DNA of 64,000 bases from JAUVPB01 sp965223695 (GCA_965223695.1 CBDCXJ010000051.1:526391-590390); one strand, 5' to 3'. Positions 7,812 through 17,303 are shown, numbered from the stretch's first letter. Notes: generated from the sequence alone by a model not told the origin. Made by a program: numbers and translations.

Positions 7812-8468
7812 ATGCTGCGGTGCATGAAGGACTCGCGGCCCGTCGTCGGCTACATCCGAGAATCGGTCTGGCACCGCGCTTCGGTCAGCGCTCGGCTCAC
7901 ACAGCAACGCACCGAGCTCGAGTACGAAGCCGCCGAGCGAGGCATTGAGATCGCGCAGATCGAGGAAGATCAGGCCGCGGGTCGCTCGCTACGTCGCTCG
8001 GGTCTGCAACGAGCGCTCGCAGAGTGCCGAGAGGGTCGCGCGGCGGGGATCGTCGTCACACGCCTTCACCGCCTCACCCGCGACCTCGACGACCTCGCGA
8101 CGCTGGTCGCCGACGCGCGCGAGCACAGCTACGCGATCGTCGCTCTCGACGTCGGTCTCGACACGCGTGAGGCTGACGCTGCCGCGCTCGTCCGTGTTCT
8201 GGGTCAGGCCGCCGGCTGGAGCCGTCGCGCGCTCGAGCGCGAGGCCCTTCCGGCTAGGCCGCCCGCCAAGCGCCGACGAGGTCGACCGTTCTCGATCTCG
8301 CCGGAGCTTGCCGAGCGGATCCGCTCGATGCGAGCCGCGGGGCGGACCCTGCAGGGCATCTGCGACGTCCTCAATCACGAGCGCATTCCCACGGCTCGCG
8401 GCGGCAGCCACTGGCGCCCGACCTCGCTGCGCGCCGTCCTTCGCCCACCGACAGCCAGTCAGGAGTAG
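7812..8468 (+). CDS. Small serine recombinase (resolvase/invertase family)
   Basis: 218 residues. The N-terminal catalytic domain starts with VGYIRES (Ser18 as likely nucleophile) and continues with DQAAGRSLRRSGLQRALAEC and GIVVTRLHRLTRDL, the conserved Arg-containing segments of serine recombinases. The C-terminal half carries a short recombinase/HTH-type segment (ELAERIRSMRAAGRTLQGIC...LNHERIPTARGGSHW). The start may be 7812 or the ATG at 7824; no Shine-Dalgarno is present, and the palindrome at 7792-7810 suggests a leaderless, self-regulated transcript. No transposon, resolvable element or inverting segment is evident nearby. Confidence 0.78.
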   Translation: MLRCMKDSRPVVGYIRESVWHRASVSARLTQQRTELEYEAAERGIEIAQIEEDQAAGRSLRRSGLQRALAECREGRAAGIVVTRLHRLTRDLDDLATLVADAREHSYAIVALDVGLDTREADAAALVRVLGQAAGWSRRALEREALPARPPAKRRRGRPFSISPELAERIRSMRAAGRTLQGICDVLNHERIPTARGGSHWRPTSLRAVLRPPTASQE

Positions 8469-8470
8469 CC

Positions 8471-8939
8471 ATGTCGACACTTGCACACGAGGAATACAGA
8501 CCGTTTCCTACGCTCGAGCTGAAGAACGTCTTGCAGCAGCAGCTCGAGGTACCAGCACTGACGCGTCTGCTCGATCTCCCCACGGGCGGTCGCGTTCTCG
8601 AGGTCGGCTGCGGTGCGGGCGTCGCCCTCGCGCGGTATCGAGTTTGGGCTCGATGTCGCGGTCACGCTCGGCGACGTGCGCGAAATGCCCTATCCGGACA
8701 ACTCGTTCGACCTCGTCATCGACTTCGGCACCTGCTACCACATTGCGCGGCCCGAGCTGGCCCTTGCAGAGATCGCCCGCGTCCTCGACGGCGGCGGGAT
8801 CTTCGTCCACGAGACACCGCTGAGCCAGCTCATGGCCCATCCCATCCGCTCCTGGAACCGCGCGCTTCCCTGGTCGACGGCACCCGGGCTCGAGCCGACG
8901 ACGACCGCACTCTTCTGGAGCGCGCGGAGAGCAAAATGA
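8471..8939 (+). pseudogene. Class I SAM-dependent methyltransferase with internal deletion and frameshift
   Basis: The ATG at 8471, two bases after the recombinase stop, opens a normal methyltransferase N-terminus with the SAM motif VLEVGCGAGVALAR. Near 8635 the frame changes directly to GLDVAVTLGDVREMPYPDNSFDLVIDFG (the next conserved motifs, in short form GDVREMPYPD and FDLVIDFG) and runs to a normal C-terminus at 8939. The region expected between motif I and GDVR (about 25-30 residues, including the acidic residue binding SAM ribose) is missing. So this is more than a one-base slip, and the product would not bind SAM normally. Confidence 0.68.
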
Positions 8940-9280
8940 CCGTGCGACGCGAGGCCGAGCGCATGAGCGGGAAGCGGCCAGCGCCCGCGTCGCATGTGTC
9001 CCGCATTGCGGTCACGAGCGGTGGGCTGGCGTGCATCGCGCTGTTGGTCGGATACTCATCCGGCGGCAGCATGCTCGGTCTCGGTGCACTGCTAGCTGCC
9101 CTCGCTCTTGGGCTCGTAGCGCTCGCGGGCGCGATCGCAGGGCGTCGATACACGCGAACGGCGGCGGAGGCCCGGATAGCTCGCGCGGGCGCGCTGCTCG
9201 GAGGACTCACGGTCGCCGCCATCCTCCTGATGGCTATCGGGGTTGGGCTCATGTTCGCGGGCGTTGTCGACACCCACTAG
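8936..9280 (+). CDS. Small integral membrane protein
   Basis: About 114 residues from the ATG at 8936, which overlaps the methyltransferase stop (ATGA). After a basic N-terminus (residues 1-20) there are two or three hydrophobic segments: one around ACIALLVGY plus MLGLGALLAALALGLVALAGAIAG, then a basic loop RRYTRTAAEARIAR, and a last one around LGGLTVAAILLMAIGVGLMFAG. The layout resembles small DUF4190-type membrane proteins, but I do not assign a family. Confidence 0.6.
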   Translation: MTVRREAERMSGKRPAPASHVSRIAVTSGGLACIALLVGYSSGGSMLGLGALLAALALGLVALAGAIAGRRYTRTAAEARIARAGALLGGLTVAAILLMAIGVGLMFAGVVDTH

Positions 9281-9314
9281 GCGGCGACAGGCCAGGCGTG
9301 GCAGGCTGCGCATC

Positions 9315-10313
9315 ATGTCGCGCCTCGGTCTCTGTCTCAGCGGCGAGAGCTCCTACGAGGGCCTGAAGCGAGCCGTCGATGCGGCGGAGCAGTCGGGCTA
9401 CGAGCTGGCATGGTTGCCGGAAGCCTCGTTCTGGCGCGAATCGTCGGCGCTTCTCGCGGCGCTCGGTGAACGCACGTCGACCATCAGGCTCGGCACCGGC
9501 ATCCTCACGGTCTACACGCGCACGGCGACGTTGATGGCGCAGCTGGCCTTCAGCATGGACGAGATCATGCGCGAGCGCTTCGTGCTCGGTCTCGGTGTCG
9601 GGCACGGGTCACACCTGCTCGACAACCACGGCGTCGAGCTCGAGCGCCCGCTGCAGCGAATGCGCGAGTACGTGCACGTCATCCGAGAGACGATCGCGCA
9701 CGGCCGGCTGAGCTTCGAGGGAGAGGTGATTCGCGCGCCAAACCTCTCGTTCGAGATCGCCAGGCCTCGGGGCGAGGTGCCGATCTACCTCGCTGCACTC
9801 GGTTCGAAGATGGCGGCCCTCGCCGGCGAGGTCGGCGACGGCGCCCTCTTTAACATGGGGCCGACCGCGTACCTCGCCGACGCTGTCGGCGGCCTGCGAG
9901 AGGCGGCCCGGCGCTCCGGCCGCGATCCGGCGGCCGTCGAGGTCGCCGCACTGGTGATCGCCGGGATCGGCCCCGAAGGCGAACGTGTCTGCCGCGAGAG
10001 CATCGCGCGCTGGGTGAGCCCGGAGATGCCCTACTACCAGCAGCTCCTGCGCGAGTCGGGCTTCGCCGCGGAGGTCGATCGGATCGGCGCCGCGCTCGAG
10101 AGCGGCGGCATCGAGGCCGCCGGGCGCGCCGTCTCGGACGAGCTTCTCGATGACGTCGCGCTCGCCGGCGACCCGGCCACGTGGGCCGACAAGATCGCGC
10201 GCCTCGAGAGCGCCGGCGTTGATCTCGTCTGCCCGTACTTCAGAGCGCTCGGAGCCGGCTCAGAAGACGCGGTCCTCGAGGGCATTCGTGCGGCGGCTGC
10301 GGCCTGGATCTGA
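9315..10313 (+). CDS. LLM-class (luciferase-like, probably F420-dependent) oxidoreductase
   Basis: 332 residues from ATG 9315, chosen because MSRLGLCLSGE matches the family N-terminus; an upstream in-frame start at 9243 would add unrelated residues inside the previous gene. The TIM-barrel signature includes LPEASFW, RLGTGILTVYTRT, LGLGVGHGSHLLDNHG, and the C-terminal GDPATWADKIARLESAGVDLV. Family members reduce or oxidise substrates with coenzyme F420 or FMN. It stands alone, convergent with the PRC-barrel gene. Substrate unknown. Confidence 0.82.
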   Translation: MSRLGLCLSGESSYEGLKRAVDAAEQSGYELAWLPEASFWRESSALLAALGERTSTIRLGTGILTVYTRTATLMAQLAFSMDEIMRERFVLGLGVGHGSHLLDNHGVELERPLQRMREYVHVIRETIAHGRLSFEGEVIRAPNLSFEIARPRGEVPIYLAALGSKMAALAGEVGDGALFNMGPTAYLADAVGGLREAARRSGRDPAAVEVAALVIAGIGPEGERVCRESIARWVSPEMPYYQQLLRESGFAAEVDRIGAALESGGIEAAGRAVSDELLDDVALAGDPATWADKIARLESAGVDLVCPYFRALGAGSEDAVLEGIRAAAAAWI

Positions 10314-10345
10314 CCCCGCGTCGTAGGCAGGGCCAGCAGCGATGC

Positions 10346-10828
10346 TCAACCGCTCGTGTCGTCGGCGACCGCGACCTCTCCGCTCACGGTCCCGAGCTCC
10401 GCCGGGCTCACCTTGGCGGCCGGCGTGAGGATGCCCTTCATGCCCTTTCTCAGCCGGTACTCGGTGACGATGCCCTGCGCGTCGACGATGACGTCCTTGA
10501 CTTTCCCGAGCTTCTGCCCCGTTGCCGTCATGACCTCGCGGCCACGGAACTGGATGTCGCTGTTGAGAACGCCCAGAGCAGCCTCGTCGCGTGCCGCGAT
10601 CTTCAGCGCGTCGAGGTCGTCGATGGCAATCCGGTCGGCCTCGAACGAGCGCACGGCGCTCGCGTGGATGACGATCGACGAGTCGTGCACCGACCCGGCC
10701 GCCAGGATCAGGTACGAGATTCGGTGCCCTTCCGGGTCGATGCGCACATCGACCATGCGGCCGAGCGCTCGTCCCTCCGCGACGGTCACGATTTCCTTCT
10801 TCAGGACCTTCTTGACCTTGATCGGCAT
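10346..10828 (-). CDS. PRC-barrel domain protein
   Basis: 160 residues from ATG 10828 (MPIKVKKVLKKEIVT); a longer frame reaching 10903 adds non-conserved residues. Two PRC-barrel-like halves can be seen: residues 10-75 (EGRALGRMVDVRIDPEGHRISYLIL) and 80-140 (FRGREVMTATGQKLGKVKDVIVDA with GIVTEYRLRKG). PRC-barrel proteins act in RNA processing, photosynthetic complexes or stress responses; in actinobacteria they are common stand-alone proteins of unknown role. It is divergent from the GYD-domain gene across about 107 bases. Confidence 0.75.
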   Translation of the reverse strand: MPIKVKKVLKKEIVTVAEGRALGRMVDVRIDPEGHRISYLILAAGSVHDSSIVIHASAVRSFEADRIAIDDLDALKIAARDEAALGVLNSDIQFRGREVMTATGQKLGKVKDVIVDAQGIVTEYRLRKGMKGILTPAAKVSPAELGTVSGEVAVADDTSG

Positions 10829-10935
10829 CGCCTCAGCTCCCCACTCGTGTCTGTCTGCTCGGTCGGGTGCGACCCCAGCATGCGGCAGTCTGCCGCAGAA
10901 CACTCATTGCGTGATGGCAAGCGAAGGAGGTTGAG

Positions 10936-11238
10936 GTGCCGAGATACGTCGTGCTCGAGACGTTCACCGATCAGGGAGTGCGCGACTTCCGTAACAGTCC
11001 GAAGGCGCGGATCGAGGCTTCGAGGGTGTCGATGGCCCGGCTGGACGCGGAGATCGTCGACGTCTACTGGACGCCGATGGGCCCGTACGACATCGTCAGC
11101 ATCGTCGGCGCGCCCGACGACGAGACCGTGAGCGCGATCCTGCTGAACGACGCGTCGAAGGGCAACGTCGAGCCGCTGATCATGCGGGCCTTCGGTCAGG
11201 CAGAGATGTCAGCGCTGGTCGATCGAGTTCCAGAGTGA
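10936..11238 (+). CDS. GYD-domain protein
   Basis: 100 residues from a GTG at 10936 with a perfect AAGGAGG at 10924-10930. The sequence (YVVLETFTDQGVRDFRNSP, VDVYWTPMGPYDIVSIVGAPD, AILLNDASKGNVEPLIMRAF) matches the GYD family of small ferredoxin-like-fold proteins, function unknown. Its 3' end overlaps the convergent metallopeptidase gene by 59 bases. Confidence 0.75.
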   Translation: MPRYVVLETFTDQGVRDFRNSPKARIEASRVSMARLDAEIVDVYWTPMGPYDIVSIVGAPDDETVSAILLNDASKGNVEPLIMRAFGQAEMSALVDRVPE

Positions 11239-11926
11239 GCTGCGTGCCCACTGGCGGGCCGAGCACCGGCCGGTATCGGTGGAGCTCGTGACCGTAGCGC
11301 CCTAGCCAGTCGCTCTGGACCCGGTGCGCCGGCCGCGCGCGCTCGAGATGGCGCCAGAAGGCCGGGGAGTGGTTCAGCTCACGCAGATGGCAGAGCTCAT
11401 GAACGACGACGTAGTCGAGCACGGCGAGCGGGGCGAGGAGCAGGCGCCAGGAGAAGGAAAGACCTCCGCCTGATGAGCACGAGCCCCACCGTGTCTTCGG
11501 ATCGCGAATCGAAAGACGGCCCGGAGCGACCTCGAGCAGACGCGCCTCTCGCTCCAGGAGCCGCGCGATGCGCCGCCGTGCCTCGCGGCGGTACCAGCGC
11601 AGGACAGATTCTTCCGACGAGCGCTCGCTCGGCGTGAGCTGGTCGTCAACGGTGACGGGGTGACCGTGCACCCAGACGACTCCCGGTCGATCGAGTCCGA
11701 GCTCGTCCTCGCGCGCCTCGAACGCGCTGACTCGTCGCAGCTGTCGCCGAATCCATTGCTGTTTCTCGGCCAGGATCTCGGCGACGTGTCGCTCCGCCAT
11801 CCGCTGGGGAAGCACCACCTCGACCGGCTCCCCTGGCGCAACGCAGACCGATGCGCGGCGCGCGCGCTTCGACCGTCGCACGCGCACGTCGACGATGCGA
11901 CCGTCGACGTTCAGATCCCAGCTCAT
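11180..11926 (-). CDS. YgjP-type (DUF45) zinc metallopeptidase-like protein
   Basis: 248 residues. The zinc site HELCHLRELNH is at 176-186 (His176, Glu177, His180) and is preceded by the family motif TRWGSCSSGGGLSFSWRLLLAP at about 145-166, quoted here as TRWGSC and SFSWRLLLAP. The N-terminal half is the usual basic RNA/nucleotide-associated region (RRSKRARRASVCV). YgjP-like proteins are predicted metal hydrolases of unclear substrate. It is convergent with and overlaps the GYD gene. Confidence 0.85.
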   Translation of the reverse strand: MSWDLNVDGRIVDVRVRRSKRARRASVCVAPGEPVEVVLPQRMAERHVAEILAEKQQWIRRQLRRVSAFEAREDELGLDRPGVVWVHGHPVTVDDQLTPSERSSEESVLRWYRREARRRIARLLEREARLLEVAPGRLSIRDPKTRWGSCSSGGGLSFSWRLLLAPLAVLDYVVVHELCHLRELNHSPAFWRHLERARPAHRVQSDWLGRYGHELHRYRPVLGPPVGTQLTLELDRPALTSLPDRRPA

Positions 11927-11947
11927 CCCAGGCTTGTGCCAGCCGAC

Positions 11948-14900
11948 CTACTGTTCGGCTGACTTCTCATTCGACCAGCCGTAGTCGTCGGCTGCCCGCT
12001 CTTCGGGGAAGTACCCGCGCCGCACGTCGCGCTCGACCAGCGCAGGTTCCCGCTCGAGCGGATCCCCAAAGCCGCCGCCGCCCGGCGTTCGCACCTCGAC
12101 CCAGTCGCCGGGCGCGAGCTCGTATCCGTCGCCCTTCGAGTTGTACCTCGGCCGCACCTGCTCGTCGCCCATCGAGATGAGCACCTCGTTCATGGCCGCC
12201 TCCTTGCCGCCGAGCAGACCGAACGGCCGCGTGCGGCCGTGATCCATCATGAACGAGGCCGTCCCGTCGCCACGCAGCAGACGTACGCGGTAGCGCACGC
12301 CGAAGCCGCCGCGCTGGCGGCCTGCACCCGACGACCCCTCGCGGAGTGCGTACTCGTCGAAGATCACCGGGTAGTGGTTCTCGAGGATCTCGAGCGGCTG
12401 GGTCTTCGAGATCCCGATCGTCGAGCACCCGTTCGAGATGCCGTCGCCGCCGGGCCAGCCACCGTAGCCGCCGCCGCTGAAGATGTACATGACGTAGCGG
12501 TTGTCCTTGTCGGGGTCAAAGCCGCCGAGCGTGAAGTTCCCGGCGGTGCTTGCTGGTGCCCCAAAAGCCCGCTCGCCGATCACTGGACCGATCGCGCCGA
12601 ACAGCGACTCCATGACCCGCATCGAGGTCTCGGCCGCGCAGCCGCAGACCGGCTTCGGGTACTCGGCGTACAGGAACGTTCCGTGAGGCTTGGCGACATG
12701 GATCGGGCGGAAGCAGCCGGCGTTGATCGGCACCTCGGGGTAGAGGTGCTTCATCCCCGAGAGGATCGCGCCCAGCGTCGTCGCCCAGACCGAGTTCACG
12801 GGCCCGCGGCAGGGTGGGCTCGAGCGCGAGAGGTCGACGAACATCTCGCTGCCGTCGATCTTGACGTCGACCGCGACGTCCAGGAGCTCCTCGCCAAAGC
12901 CGTCGCCGTCCATGTAGGTAAGGCACGAATAGTCGCCGTCGGAGATCTCGTCGATGTGCGCTCGCATCTGGCGCTCGGAGTGATCGCGCATCTCGGCGAT
13001 CACGGCCTCGACGGTGTCGGCGCCGTACTTGTCGAGAAGCGCCGTGAGCCGTTCCTCGCCGACGCTGAGCGCACCGAGCTGGGCGCGCATGTCGCCCGTG
13101 CGCTCCTCGGGCACGCGGACGTTGTGCACGATCACGTCGACCACGTCCTGCACGAGCTCACCGCCCTTGACGAGCTTGATGGGCGGCAGGCGCAGGCCTT
13201 CCTGTTGGATCTCCGTCGCGGTTGCGCAGAATCCACCCGGCACCATCCCCCCGGTGTCCGACCAGTGGCCCGTGTTCGCCAGGTAGCACCAGAGCTCGCC
13301 GCGGTAGTAGAAGGGGCGCAGCATCTTGACGTCCATCAGGTGCGTGCCGCCGAAGTAGGGGTCGTTGACGATCACGACGTCACCGGGCTCGAGATCGCTG
13401 CGGTGTTCGATCGCCGCCTGCACCGTCGACTGCATGACACTGAGGAAGATGGGCAGACCACTGTCGCCCTGGACGATGATCTCGCCCGTGTCGCCCTCGT
13501 ACATGCCGTTCGCTCGATCGAGCGCCTCGGAGATGATCGGCGAGAACGACGTCTTGACGTGGACGAGGTCCATCTCGGTCGCGATGCTTCCCAGCCCGCG
13601 GTGGACGACTGCGACCGTGACGGGATCGAGCTCGCGACCAGGCTCCGCCGGCTTCGGTGGGATCGGTATCAGCAGGTTGCCGAACTCGTCGACTCTTGCC
13701 TGCATGCCCGGCTCGACCAACGTGGTCGTGTCGGCCTGCTCGATGATCGCGGGGCCGGCGACGGCATCACCCGGGCCAAAAGCGTCGCGCTGGTAGATGC
13801 TCGTGTCCACCCACTCGCCGTCGAACCAGACCCGACGTGAGCCGGGTGCCGCGCCGCCTACGGCGCGCTGAGCGGAGGGGAGGAGCCCGAGCGCATCGCG
13901 CCGCCCCACAACCGTGGTGCGCAGGCTCACGAGGACAGGCACCATCTCGGGCAGCTCGATGCGGAACTGCTCGCTGTAGAGCGCGGCGAAGTCAGCGCGG
14001 ACGCGCTCGACGTCGAATCCGGGGCTCTCGACCGCGACGCGGAAGACGTGGCTCTGCCCCTTGTAGAGCAGATCGGCCTCGTGCACCGTCTCGACCGCTG
14101 CGACCGGAATCCCCTCTGCGGCGATCCGCTCTTCTCCCGCCTCGCGCTGGCTCGCGTATACCGCGTCGACCTCGGTCGGCGTGACGTTGGCGAGCGGCTG
14201 CTGGAGCGACTGGACGAAGTCGTGGCGCACGTCGGCCAGGACGCAGCCGAGCGCGGACGTGATCCCTGGGTGGGGCGGGACGATCACCGTCTCGACGCCG
14301 AGCTCGCGTGCGATCTCGGCCGCGTGCAGCGGGCCTGCGCCACCGAAGGCGAACAGCGCGAACTCTCGAGGGTCGTGGCCACGCTCGATCGAGACGAGTC
14401 GTGCGGCGCCCGCCATCTGGTCGTTTGCGACCGTGAGGACCGCGGTGGCCGCCTCCTCGGGCGTCAGGCCGAGCGGGTCGCCGATCGACTCTGCGAACCG
14501 CGTGCGTAGCCACTCGAGGTCAGGTGCGCCTGCCGCGGCCGTGATAGCTGTCGGGTCGATTCGTCCGAGCAGGACGTTGGCGTCGGTGACCGTAGGCTCC
14601 TCGCCGCCGCGCCCGTAGCAGAGCGGTCCCGGATCGGCTCCTGCCGACTCGGGCCCGACGCGAAGGAGGCCTCCCTCGTGGACGCGAGCGATGCTTCCTC
14701 CCCCGGAGCCGATCGTGTGGAGATCGACGAGGGGGACGCGTAGCGGAATCGAGTAGGCCATGTCTTTCTCGGTCGTGACCAGGGGCGTGCCGTCGCGGAT
14801 CAGGGTCAGGTCGCAGCTCGTGCCGCCCATGTCGCAGGCGATCACGTGGTCGTAGCCGGCTCGCGTCGCGATGCGCGCGGCAGCGATCGCTCCGGCGGCT

Positions 14901-15679
14901 GGGCCGGACATGACCGTCTGGGCCGGGCGCCTCGCCGCCTCGCCGGCCGACATCATTCCCCCGTTCCCCTGCATTACGAGCAGCTCACGCTCATGCCCGG
15001 CTGAGTCAAGGCCATCCGAGAGACGGGTGAGGTAGGAGGCCATGACCGGGTGGATGAACGCGTTCAGCGCGGCTGTGCTCGCGCGCTCGAACTCGCGGAT
15101 CTCGGGCAGGACGTCGGCGCCGAGCGTCACGAAGGCGTTGGGCCAGAGCTCGGCGGCGATCTCGCCAGCTCGGAGCTCGTGCTCGGGGTAGGCGAACGAG
15201 TGCAGGAAGTGAATGACGAGCGCCTCGCAGCCCTCGGCGAGGAGCTGGGCGATCGCTCCGCGCACCCCGTCCTCGTCGAGCGGCTCCAGCACGTTGCCCG
15301 CCGCGTCGATGCGCTCGCTCACCTCGAGCCGTAGCTCGCGCGGGATCAGCGCCTCGAACGTGCCCGTGAGCCCCCAGGTACTCGGCCGTGTTCGGCGGCC
15401 GAGCTCGAGCGCATCGCGAAACCCATCGGTGGTGATCAGGCCGCAGCGAGCACCCTTGCGCTCGATGATCGCGTTCGTTCCGGTCGTCGTCCCGTGCACG
15501 ACCGCGTCGAGGGCGGCCGGATCTGCTTCGGCCGCGGCGATGCCGGCGAGGAAGCCCTGTGACTGATCGTCTGGTGTGGTCGAGACCTTGGCAATGCGCA
15601 CGCCCTCGCCACCGGGATCGAGCAGCACGACATCGGTGAACGTTCCGCCGACGTCGACTCCAAGTATCGATCCAGTCAT
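11948..15679 (-). CDS. Fused hydantoinase A/B (5-oxoprolinase-type) protein
   Basis: 1243 residues from ATG 15679 (MTGSILGVDVGGTFTDVVL), the natural start of the HyuA ATPase fold; a longer frame to 15799 adds 40 unrelated residues. Residues 1 to about 665 are HyuA: VDVGGTFTD, HGTTTGTNAIIERKGA, DMGGTSCDL, SGGGSIAR, FGGAGPLHA. Residues about 680-1243 are HyuB: MDLVHVKTSFSP, GDVVIVNDPYFGGTHLMD, GDGISNGCSTIG. The two halves, separate subunits in bacterial N-methylhydantoinase, are joined as in 5-oxoprolinase. Such enzymes open cyclic imides or lactams using ATP. It is divergent from the amidase gene across 73 bases. The substrate is unproven. Confidence 0.87.
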   Translation of the reverse strand: MTGSILGVDVGGTFTDVVLLDPGGEGVRIAKVSTTPDDQSQGFLAGIAAAEADPAALDAVVHGTTTGTNAIIERKGARCGLITTDGFRDALELGRRTRPSTWGLTGTFEALIPRELRLEVSERIDAAGNVLEPLDEDGVRGAIAQLLAEGCEALVIHFLHSFAYPEHELRAGEIAAELWPNAFVTLGADVLPEIREFERASTAALNAFIHPVMASYLTRLSDGLDSAGHERELLVMQGNGGMMSAGEAARRPAQTVMSGPAAGAIAAARIATRAGYDHVIACDMGGTSCDLTLIRDGTPLVTTEKDMAYSIPLRVPLVDLHTIGSGGGSIARVHEGGLLRVGPESAGADPGPLCYGRGGEEPTVTDANVLLGRIDPTAITAAAGAPDLEWLRTRFAESIGDPLGLTPEEAATAVLTVANDQMAGAARLVSIERGHDPREFALFAFGGAGPLHAAEIARELGVETVIVPPHPGITSALGCVLADVRHDFVQSLQQPLANVTPTEVDAVYASQREAGEERIAAEGIPVAAVETVHEADLLYKGQSHVFRVAVESPGFDVERVRADFAALYSEQFRIELPEMVPVLVSLRTTVVGRRDALGLLPSAQRAVGGAAPGSRRVWFDGEWVDTSIYQRDAFGPGDAVAGPAIIEQADTTTLVEPGMQARVDEFGNLLIPIPPKPAEPGRELDPVTVAVVHRGLGSIATEMDLVHVKTSFSPIISEALDRANGMYEGDTGEIIVQGDSGLPIFLSVMQSTVQAAIEHRSDLEPGDVVIVNDPYFGGTHLMDVKMLRPFYYRGELWCYLANTGHWSDTGGMVPGGFCATATEIQQEGLRLPPIKLVKGGELVQDVVDVIVHNVRVPEERTGDMRAQLGALSVGEERLTALLDKYGADTVEAVIAEMRDHSERQMRAHIDEISDGDYSCLTYMDGDGFGEELLDVAVDVKIDGSEMFVDLSRSSPPCRGPVNSVWATTLGAILSGMKHLYPEVPINAGCFRPIHVAKPHGTFLYAEYPKPVCGCAAETSMRVMESLFGAIGPVIGERAFGAPASTAGNFTLGGFDPDKDNRYVMYIFSGGGYGGWPGGDGISNGCSTIGISKTQPLEILENHYPVIFDEYALREGSSGAGRQRGGFGVRYRVRLLRGDGTASFMMDHGRTRPFGLLGGKEAAMNEVLISMGDEQVRPRYNSKGDGYELAPGDWVEVRTPGGGGFGDPLEREPALVERDVRRGYFPEERAADDYGWSNEKSAEQ

Positions 15680-15752
15680 GCGCGCGGGATTATCGTGACT
15701 GGCACCGCCGGAGACCGTATCCGAGCGGGACCGCCGATTCGAGGGAGAAGCC

Positions 15753-17258
15753 ATGCCGATCGACAGGCCGTCCGCGGCGCAGATCTCTGACATTGCCACC
15801 GGGCTCGGGCTCGAGCTCTCCGATCACGACGCGGCCTCGTTCGCCGAGCTCGTCGCCCGCGTCCTTCCCACCTACGAGTGTCTTGATGGCCTCGACGAGC
15901 CGGCCGCGCCCGTCACGTACCCCCGCAACGACGTGCATCAACCCAGCGCGGACGAGAACCCGCACAACGCCTGGTACTGGCGGGCAACGATCGAGGGCGC
16001 GTCCGAGGGCCCGCTCGCCGGCAAGCGGATCGCGATCAAGGACAACATCTCGGTCGCCGGCGTGCCGATGATGAACGGCTCGCGGATTCTCGAGGGTCAC
16101 ACGCCTGACTCGGATGCGACCGTCGTCACGCGCGTGCTCGACGCGGGGGGCACGATCGTGGGCAAGGCCGCCTGCGAAGACATGTGCTTCTCGGGTGCAA
16201 GCCACACGTGCAAGGGCGGGCCCGTCAGCAACCCGCACCGACCGACGCACTCGGCCGGCGGATCGTCGAGCGGGTGCGGTGCTCTTCTCGCCGCCGGCGA
16301 GGTCGACATGGCGATCGGCGGCGACCAGGGCGGCTCGATCCGCATCCCGAGCAGTTGGTGTGGACTGGTGGGGCTGAAGCCCACGCACGGCCTCGTGCCG
16401 TACACGGGGGCGTTCGCCATCGAGATGACGCTCGACCACCTCGGGCCGATGGCCCGGACTGCCCGCGACGTGGCCACACTGCTCGGCGCGATCGCCGGCC
16501 CCGACGGGCTCGATCCGCGTCAGGCCGGTGCCGAGGCCGGCGACTACCTCTCCGAGCTCGACGCGGGCGCGGCGGGGCTTCGCGTCGGCCTCGTACGGGA
16601 GGGCTTCGGTCGACCCGACGCTGACGAGGTCACCGAACGGGTCGTGCGGAGCGCAATCGGCCGCTTCGCCGACCTCGGTGCAACGGTCAGCGAGCTCTCG
16701 ATTCCGCTGCACCCCGACGGGCAGCACATCTGGGCCGGCATCCAGATCGAGGGCGCCGCGCAGCAGCTCCTCGGCGGCATGGGCAACGGAACGAACTGGA
16801 TCGGTCGTTACGCAACGACTCTTCAGGACGCCTACGTGGCGGGCATGCGTACACGCCCGGACGAGATGTGCGACACGGTCAAGACCGGCCTGCTGCTTGG
16901 CGAGTACGTGCGCCGGGCCACGCCGGGGACGTACTACGCGAAGGCGCAGAATCTCAGGCACACGCTGCGCGCCGCGTACGACGAGGCGCTCGAGCAGGTC
17001 GACGTGCTGGCGATGCCGACCATCCCGTTCCGAGCAACCGAGATTCCGGCGCCCGACTGCTCGCGCGAGGACTACATCGCCCGCTCGCACGACATGGGCG
17101 GCAACACCTGCCAGTTCGACGCGTCGGGGCACCCAGCACTCAGCATTCCGTGCGGCGTCGCCGACGACCTGCCGATCGGCCTCATGCTGATCGGGCGCCA
17201 CTGGGACGAGGCCACCGTGCTGCGGGCTGGGGCTGCGTTCGAGGCGGCGGCCGGCTAA
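15753..17258 (+). CDS. Amidase-signature-family amidase
   Basis: 501 residues with a complete Ser-cisSer-Lys triad: Lys96 (IAIKDN), Ser171 (AGGSSSGCGALLAAGE) and Ser195 (GGDQGGSIRIP). The N-terminal 70 residues form the helical extension often seen in nitrile-pathway and enantioselective amidases. It hydrolyses a carboxamide to acid plus ammonia. Divergent from the hydantoinase fusion, it could finish the same pathway: the ring is opened by HyuA/B, then the amide is cleaved. That link is inference. Confidence 0.86.
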   Translation: MPIDRPSAAQISDIATGLGLELSDHDAASFAELVARVLPTYECLDGLDEPAAPVTYPRNDVHQPSADENPHNAWYWRATIEGASEGPLAGKRIAIKDNISVAGVPMMNGSRILEGHTPDSDATVVTRVLDAGGTIVGKAACEDMCFSGASHTCKGGPVSNPHRPTHSAGGSSSGCGALLAAGEVDMAIGGDQGGSIRIPSSWCGLVGLKPTHGLVPYTGAFAIEMTLDHLGPMARTARDVATLLGAIAGPDGLDPRQAGAEAGDYLSELDAGAAGLRVGLVREGFGRPDADEVTERVVRSAIGRFADLGATVSELSIPLHPDGQHIWAGIQIEGAAQQLLGGMGNGTNWIGRYATTLQDAYVAGMRTRPDEMCDTVKTGLLLGEYVRRATPGTYYAKAQNLRHTLRAAYDEALEQVDVLAMPTIPFRATEIPAPDCSREDYIARSHDMGGNTCQFDASGHPALSIPCGVADDLPIGLMLIGRHWDEATVLRAGAAFEAAAG

Positions 17259-17303
17259 CCGGGGCGCTGACCGGGTCCGCCCCTCGACAGACCCGAGGAC
17301 TCG

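Noticed and set aside
12239..13840. Plus-strand open frame of 533 codons
   Set aside because: It is antisense to the well-conserved hydantoinase fusion, its composition is Arg/Asp/Val-rich without motifs, and it is a high-GC shadow.
15690..17201. Minus-strand open frame of 503 codons opposite the amidase
   Set aside because: The amidase on the other strand has a complete catalytic triad; this frame has none of a family's features.
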